Source: an uncultured Oscillospiraceae bacterium (GTDB lineage Bacteria; Bacillota; Clostridia; Oscillospirales; Oscillospiraceae). From it: DNA of 10,909 nt. The stretch is from the NCBI GenBank assembly GCA_947631805.1, contig CANRNA010000041.1, forward strand, positions 1 through 10,909, written 5' to 3'. Every line of letters starts with the position of its first letter. Position 1 is the stretch's first letter. The translations under genes and the position numbers were made by a program. The notes under the pieces are model-generated. The model worked only from the letters and a program-made list of their open reading frames with translations, did no database searches and was not told the DNA's origin. Shown piece after piece: positions 7,348-10,909 of the stretch.

Positions 7348-8217
7348 TTATGCCTCCTTTTTCCCGAAGTGATAGAGATACAGGTCCTCCATGGTGGGCT
7401 GGCACGGGGTCGCCCGGTCGGCGGGCCGTCTGTCGGAGACGATGCGCAGCACCACCCGCTCTCCCTCGTGGCGGAAATTGGCCACGGGCACCCTCTCCTG
7501 CCACAGCCGGGCCTGGCTGGCGGGAACGGCCAGCTCCCACACCTTCCCCTCCGCCCGGCGTATCAGCTCCGGCACCGTGCCCTGGAGGATGAAGCGGCCG
7601 TCCTTCATCACGAATACCTCGTCCGCGATGGCCTCCACGTCCGACACGATGTGGGTGGACAGTATCACGATCCTGTCGGCGGCGTAGTCAGCCAGAAGAT
7701 TTCTCAGCCGCACCCGCTCCCTGGGGTCCAGGCCCGCCGTGGGCTCGTCCAAAATGAGCACCCTGGGGTCGTTCAGCAGTGCCTGGGCGATGCCTATGCG
7801 CTGCTTCATCCCCCCGGAGAAGGTCCTGAGCTTTTTCCGGGCAGCCCCCAGCAGGTCCACGGTATGGAGCATCTCCCGGACCCGCCGCCCGGCCACGGCA
7901 CGGGGCAGCCCCTTCAGGGCGGCGATATAGGCGAGAAACTCCGCGGCGGTGTAGTCGGGGTAGTACCCGAAGTCCTGGGGCAGATACCCCAGCACGTTCC
8001 GGTAGGCCGCCCCCATGGCGGTGACCTCCTCCCCGTTGAAAAACACCTCCCCCGAGGTGGCGCTCAAAATGGCGCACAGCATCCGCATGAGGGTGGTCTT
8101 CCCCGCCCCGTTGGCCCCCAGCAGGCCGTACACCCCTGGGGTCAGCGTGGCGCTGACACAGTCCACGGCTATCTTGCTGCCAAACTGCTTGGTCAGCCGG
8201 TCAAGTGACAATTCCAT
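7348..8217 (-). CDS. ABC transporter ATP-binding protein
   Basis: The 289-residue cytoplasmic ATPase powers the permease encoded 1 nt downstream. Its motifs are complete and in order: Walker A GANGAGKTT (34-42), Q loop YLPQD (Gln81), signature TFSGGMKQR (132-140), Walker B LILDEPTAGLDP (Asp157, catalytic Glu158) and H loop STHIVSD (His189). A C-terminal extension of about 80 residues (210-289) is common in ABC-2 exporter ATPases and probably contacts the partner or acts as a regulatory tail. The ATG at 8217 is preferred because GGGAGGG (8226-8232) lies 8 nt upstream and the protein then begins with the usual beta strand MELSLDRLTKQFG; an ATG at 8241 would add eight residues without a clear ribosome site. 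Its start overlaps the end of the upstream membrane protein gene by 17 bp. The gene corresponds in position to YxlF of the B. subtilis sigY operon. Catalytic competence looks normal. Confidence 0.95.
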   Translation of the reverse strand: MELSLDRLTKQFGSKIAVDCVSATLTPGVYGLLGANGAGKTTLMRMLCAILSATSGEVFFNGEEVTAMGAAYRNVLGYLPQDFGYYPDYTAAEFLAYIAALKGLPRAVAGRRVREMLHTVDLLGAARKKLRTFSGGMKQRIGIAQALLNDPRVLILDEPTAGLDPRERVRLRNLLADYAADRIVILSTHIVSDVEAIADEVFVMKDGRFILQGTVPELIRRAEGKVWELAVPASQARLWQERVPVANFRHEGERVVLRIVSDRRPADRATPCQPTMEDLYLYHFGKKEA

Positions 8218-8959
8218 ACATTTTGCCCTCCCTGTTCGCATTGATGATATAGACGGTCTCCCGGACGAAAAACGCCGAGAAGAGGAGAAACGCCAGCCCC
8301 CACACGCCTATGGCGGAGGCCTCGTAAAGCCCCGGCATGAGCCGGGAGGAGCTGCCCCAGCACCCGCAGGCGGCCAGGACGGACACCAGGCACGCCCAGG
8401 GCCCCCCGCTCCTCTGGCGGCGGAGCAGAAACAGCGTGGCGGTCATGCCCATCAGATAGGGCACCAGGCAGTACAGGGCCATCCGCCCCAGGGCCTGGCA
8501 GGACCCCTGCAAATATACCTCCAGCCCCAGAAGGACGGTCATGCCCACCAGGGAGAAGCCCCCCGCCAGGACGAGCCGCGCCAGGGCCGCCTGGGGGCCG
8601 GAGGACCGGGTCGCCGCCTCTATCTCGCTGACCCGGTAGTAGGCCCCCCGGAAAAAGGACGGCAGGGCAGCCAGGATGAACAGGGGCATATACATGGGTA
8701 TATCCTCCGCCTGCCCGGCGCTCTCCCATGCCCCGAAGCAGGCCAGAGCCAGCACCGCCGCCTGGAGCAGCATGGTCTTTATGCCCTCTAAGCGGAATAT
8801 GGCCGAGAGAAAGCCCCAAAAGCTGAGCCTCTCCCCCTCTATGGCCCTCCGCTGCCCCGTCATGGCCCGGCACAGGGCCACGGTCTCCTCCAGCCGCCGG
8901 GGCACAGGGGCCGCCGACAGTGTCCTGACAAGATATTCGTTCCACGCATCACGTCTCAC
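8201..8959 (-). CDS. Six-span membrane protein, candidate regulator (anti-sigma-like) of the adjacent sigma factor
   Basis: I do not recognise a named family. The 252-residue protein has a hydrophilic, charged N-terminal segment of about 60 residues, probably cytoplasmic, then hydrophobic spans near 62-78, 88-104, 126-150, 158-179, 187-202 and 214-231, and a short tail. The layout of a soluble N-terminus followed by membrane helices, encoded directly after an ECF sigma factor, fits a membrane anti-sigma factor, but the zinc anti-sigma pattern HxxxCxxC is absent (only one Cys, in VALCRAM, lies in the N-terminal segment). It could instead be an extra transporter subunit. The GTG at 8959 is supported by GGGAGG at 8969-8974, 9 nt upstream, and no ATG is suitably placed. 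The gene overlaps the sigma gene by 11 bp and the ATPase gene by 17 bp, so the three are surely co-expressed. Position parallels YxlC-YxlE, negative regulators or small proteins of the sigY operon; function remains inferred. Confidence 0.75.
   Translation of the reverse strand: MRRDAWNEYLVRTLSAAPVPRRLEETVALCRAMTGQRRAIEGERLSFWGFLSAIFRLEGIKTMLLQAAVLALACFGAWESAGQAEDIPMYMPLFILAALPSFFRGAYYRVSEIEAATRSSGPQAALARLVLAGGFSLVGMTVLLGLEVYLQGSCQALGRMALYCLVPYLMGMTATLFLLRRQRSGGPWACLVSVLAACGCWGSSSRLMPGLYEASAIGVWGLAFLLFSAFFVRETVYIINANREGKMYGIVT
8226..8232 (-). promoter_or_regulatory. Ribosome binding site of the ABC ATPase gene
   Basis: GGGAGGG on the - strand, inside the end of the membrane protein gene, is 8 nt before ATG 8217. 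It overlaps the region just after the alternative ATG 8241 and therefore argues for the shorter product. Confidence 0.6.
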
Positions 8960-9464
8960 GGTCTTTCACCTCCCTCATGCGCTTGAGCGCGCTGCGTACT
9001 CGGCTCTGGGCCGTCCGGAGGGAGCAGCCGGTCACCGCCGCTATCTGGCGGAAGGTGAGCTGCTCCGCGTACCGGAGGACCACGGCTCTTTTCTGCTCGG
9101 CGGGCAGACATCCCAAAAGGGCCGCCGCCTCCGCTCTGTCCTCCACCCGTCCCATGTCGTCCCGGTCGTCCGCCAGGGCCTCCTGGTCCTCCAGGGGATA
9201 CTGGCGGAGCTTCCGGCTCTCGTCTATGCACAGCCGGTCGGCGATGGTGTACAGATACGACTTGAATCTCCCCCGCCTGTCATACCGGGACAGAGCGTCG
9301 AAAAGGCGCAGGAACGTCTCCTGGGTCAGGTCCTCCGCCTTCTCCCTGTTCCCGCACCAGAACCGGCAGTAGCGCAGGATGGGGCCATAGTACCGGCGGA
9401 CAAGCTCCTCCGCCGCGTCCCCGTCCCCCCGGCGTATCCGCTCTATCAGCTCGTCGTCGCTCAC
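8949..9464 (-). CDS. RNA polymerase sigma factor, ECF (sigma-70) family
   Basis: The 171-residue protein has the two-domain form of ECF sigma factors, which direct RNA polymerase to a small set of stress or envelope promoters. Region 2 covers about residues 20-85: the RYYGPILRYCRFWCGNREKAEDLTQETFLRLF block recognises the -10 element and binds core polymerase, and SYLYTIADRLCIDESRK continues it. A linker rich in Asp and Arg (about 86-112) precedes region 4 (about 113-165), with LPAEQKRAVVLRYAEQLTFRQIAAVTG and a helix-turn-helix ending in SLRTAQSRVRSALKRM. The GTG at 9464 is the only start codon between the domain and an upstream in-frame stop (TAG at 9498-9500); purine-rich sequence (AGGGGGGAG, 9469-9477) precedes it at a short distance. 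It leads a four-gene operon with a membrane protein and an ABC transporter. Autoregulation is typical of this family, but no matching promoter could be recognised upstream. Confidence 0.93.
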   Translation of the reverse strand: MSDDELIERIRRGDGDAAEELVRRYYGPILRYCRFWCGNREKAEDLTQETFLRLFDALSRYDRRGRFKSYLYTIADRLCIDESRKLRQYPLEDQEALADDRDDMGRVEDRAEAAALLGCLPAEQKRAVVLRYAEQLTFRQIAAVTGCSLRTAQSRVRSALKRMREVKDRET

Positions 9465-9546
9465 ACGGCTCCCCCCTCTCTCCTGCCCTCTGTCCCTCTA
9501 TAACGGATGAAGGGGGCAAAATGATTTTCCGGAAACGAAAAAAGAT
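9465..9546 (-). promoter_or_regulatory. Leader of the sigma/ABC operon, presumed promoter region
   Basis: This is the only gap in which the operon promoter can lie, bounded by the upstream terminator. It holds a TATAGA on the - strand at 9497-9502 that could be a -10 element, though no good TTGACA-like box lies 16-18 bp upstream, and a 10-bp palindrome TTTCCGGAAA at 9526-9535. Placement is by position more than by motif quality. Confidence 0.3.
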
Positions 9547-9583
9547 AAAAAAATATCTGAGACATCCGCGGATATGTCAGATA
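9547..9583 (-). terminator. Intrinsic terminator of the P-type ATPase gene
   Basis: Reading the - strand, a long hairpin spans 9583-9554: the palindrome ATCCGCGGAT (9564-9573) forms the tip, extended by about seven outer pairs with one mismatch and one wobble, followed immediately by seven U (9547-9553) and, after a short break, another U-rich run. It begins 16 nt after the ATPase stop and insulates the sigma operon from that gene. Confidence 0.9.
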
Positions 9584-9598
9584 CCGTATGAGATTTGC

Positions 9599-10909
9599 TC
9601 ATTCCTTGGGGATATCGCTCTGGCGCATGATGAAGGCCCGCAGGGAGTTGAGCACCGCCAGCAGCGCCACGCCCACGTCCGCGAACACCGCCAGCCACAG
9701 CGGGCAGGTGCCCAGCATGTCCAGCACCAGGATGATGACCTTGAACGCCAGGGCGAAGACGATGTTCTGCCACACGATGGCCCGGGTCTGGCGGGCGGCC
9801 TCTATGGCCGTGACCACCTTGGAGGGGGCCGCGCCCATGATGACCACGTCGGCCGCCTGGATGGCGGCGTCGGAGGTGGCCCCGTGGAGGCTCATGCCCA
9901 CGTCCGCCTGGCGGATGCAGTCGGCGGTGGTCTCCGCGTCACCCACGAATATGAGCTTGCCCCGCTTGATCTGGCGGTTTTGTATCTCCCGGACCACGGC
10001 CACCTTTTCCGAGGGCGGGCAGTTGGGATAGAACTGGCCGATGCCCACCTGCCGGGCGAATTTCTCCGTGGCGGCGGGGCTGTCCTCGGTGAGCATGGCG
10101 ATCTCCCGGTTTTTGTCCCAGCTGAGCACGGTCACCGTGCCGGACACGTCGGGCTTTGCCACGCTGCCGAACACGATGCGCCCGGCGTACTGGCCGTTGA
10201 TGGCCAGATACACGCAGTTCTCCTCGTCCAGGGCGTCCTTCCCAGGGTCGGCGCCGTGCTCGGCGGCAAAGGCATGATCCCCCAGCACGATGCTGACGCC
10301 CTCCACCTCCACGGTGATGCCGAAGCGGTCCGGGAGCTGGCGGAAGCTCTGGATGAGCTCGATATAGATGACGCCCTTATAGGCCGCCTTGATGGCGTCG
10401 GCGTAAGGGCCCTCGGCGTAGGCGCAGGCGTGGGCGGCGATGCGCAAAAACACGTCCGCCTCCAGCTTTTCGCTCTTGACGGAGACCACCCGCAGTCCCT
10501 CATCCTCCAGCGCGCCGGTCTTGTCGAAGACCACCGCCCTGGCCCGGGACACGTCGTCCATGGCGCAGGTGTTCTTGAACAGGATGCCCTGGCGGGTCGC
10601 GCCGCCGATACCGGCGAAATAGCTCAGGGGTACGGAGATGACGATGGCGCAGGGGCAGGCGATGACCATGAGCACCAGCGCCCGGTATACGCCCTCCGTC
10701 ACCGTGGTGTGCAGGGCAAAGGGCGACACGATGGCGATGGCCGCCGCGATGCCCAGCACCACCGGGGTATAGATACGGGCAAAATGGGTGATAAATTCTT
10801 CCGTGCGGCCCTTGGGCCCCTTGTCCGAGCGCACCTCCGCCAGCACGGCGTTGGCCTCCGGGGAGCGGTTTTCCATGAGCCCCTCGATATTTTGACGCAC
10901 CTTCGCCAC
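9599..10909 (-). CDS. P1B-type heavy-metal ATPase with altered catalytic motifs, C-terminal part, truncated by the window edge
   Basis: The frame is open to the right edge, so the visible 436 residues are the C-terminal part and the N-terminus lies outside. The edge codon is GTG within the sequence and not a start. Membrane features of the Zn/Cd/Pb-exporting (ZntA/CadA) subgroup are intact: IACPCAIV (Cys85-Pro-Cys87), Lys390 in FALAFK and Asp411 in FADVG. The cytoplasmic motifs deviate: DKTGTLT is DKTGALE (phosphorylatable Asp129 kept, Ala133), the HP motif is EGP (Gly167 in place of His), the N-domain GxG region reads DRFG, TGD is TED (Glu275), and GDGxNDxP is GDAETTAD (324-330). The PxxK lysine (Lys302) remains. 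There is no frameshift or internal stop, and TGA at 9599-9601 is followed by a good terminator. It may be a transport-inactive pseudo-ATPase, a partner or sensor for a second pump, or a slow enzyme. Family membership is sure; activity is doubtful. Confidence 0.88.
   Translation of the reverse strand: MAKVRQNIEGLMENRSPEANAVLAEVRSDKGPKGRTEEFITHFARIYTPVVLGIAAAIAIVSPFALHTTVTEGVYRALVLMVIACPCAIVISVPLSYFAGIGGATRQGILFKNTCAMDDVSRARAVVFDKTGALEDEGLRVVSVKSEKLEADVFLRIAAHACAYAEGPYADAIKAAYKGVIYIELIQSFRQLPDRFGITVEVEGVSIVLGDHAFAAEHGADPGKDALDEENCVYLAINGQYAGRIVFGSVAKPDVSGTVTVLSWDKNREIAMLTEDSPAATEKFARQVGIGQFYPNCPPSEKVAVVREIQNRQIKRGKLIFVGDAETTADCIRQADVGMSLHGATSDAAIQAADVVIMGAAPSKVVTAIEAARQTRAIVWQNIVFALAFKVIILVLDMLGTCPLWLAVFADVGVALLAVLNSLRAFIMRQSDIPKE

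Noticed and set aside
6087..7592. A 501-codon open frame on the + strand opposite the permease gene
   Set aside because: It begins just before the 24-bp palindrome, runs antisense to the permease and ATPase, and has no recognisable motif or ribosome site; the - strand frames carry clear ABC transporter features.
7264..8208. A 314-codon open frame on the + strand opposite the ABC ATPase gene
   Set aside because: The opposite strand has all ABC ATPase motifs in order, while this frame is composition-driven and without domain signal.
9500..9530. An ECF-type promoter for autoregulation of the sigma operon (GGAAAA and CGTTAT on the - strand)
   Set aside because: The two boxes are 19 bp apart, longer than the 16-17 bp usual for ECF promoters, and the first box matches the GGAAC core only in part.

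Overview
This GC-rich window carries strong AGGAGG-type ribosome binding sites, tightly packed co-directional genes, an OmpR-family two-component pair and an ECF sigma/ABC operon. Together these suggest a chromosomal segment of a GC-rich Gram-positive Clostridium relative, most plausibly an Oscillospiraceae-type gut anaerobe. The taxonomic guess rests on gene style and is inference. No tRNA, rRNA, CRISPR array or insertion sequence was seen.

Left part, + strand (1-3343): the end of a tyrosine recombinase (left-truncated), an MBOAT O-acyltransferase, a DHHW/SGNH-like partner protein and a dUTPase follow one another with gaps of 3-12 nt and probably form one transcript. The MBOAT and DHHW proteins look like an AlgI/AlgX-style pair that acetylates an envelope or extracellular polymer. 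The dUTPase is a housekeeping passenger. A hairpin at 3356-3394 separates this transcript from the convergent genes and also encodes the last codons of the histidine kinase.

Middle, - strand (3380-6008): an OmpR-type response regulator followed after 4 nt by a multi-membrane-span sensor kinase. A tandem TTAAG-type repeat with an 11-bp period lies 63-79 nt upstream of the regulator start and is a good candidate autoregulatory operator. It abuts a perfect 24-bp palindrome that closes the next operon.

Right-middle, - strand (6123-9464): ECF sigma factor, six-span membrane protein (candidate anti-sigma), ABC ATPase and ABC-2 permease, with overlapping or nearly touching genes. The order resembles the Bacillus subtilis sigY-yxlCDEFG operon.

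Right edge, - strand (9599-10909): the C-terminal 436 residues of a P1B-type heavy-metal ATPase, ended by a strong intrinsic terminator. The membrane metal-site residues (CPC, the late-helix Lys and Asp) are intact, but several near-invariant ATP-hydrolysis motifs are altered in an otherwise open frame: DKTGT reads DKTGA, TGD reads TED, GDGxND reads GDAETT, and the HP motif reads GP. This apparent pseudo-ATPase is the most unusual thing in the window.
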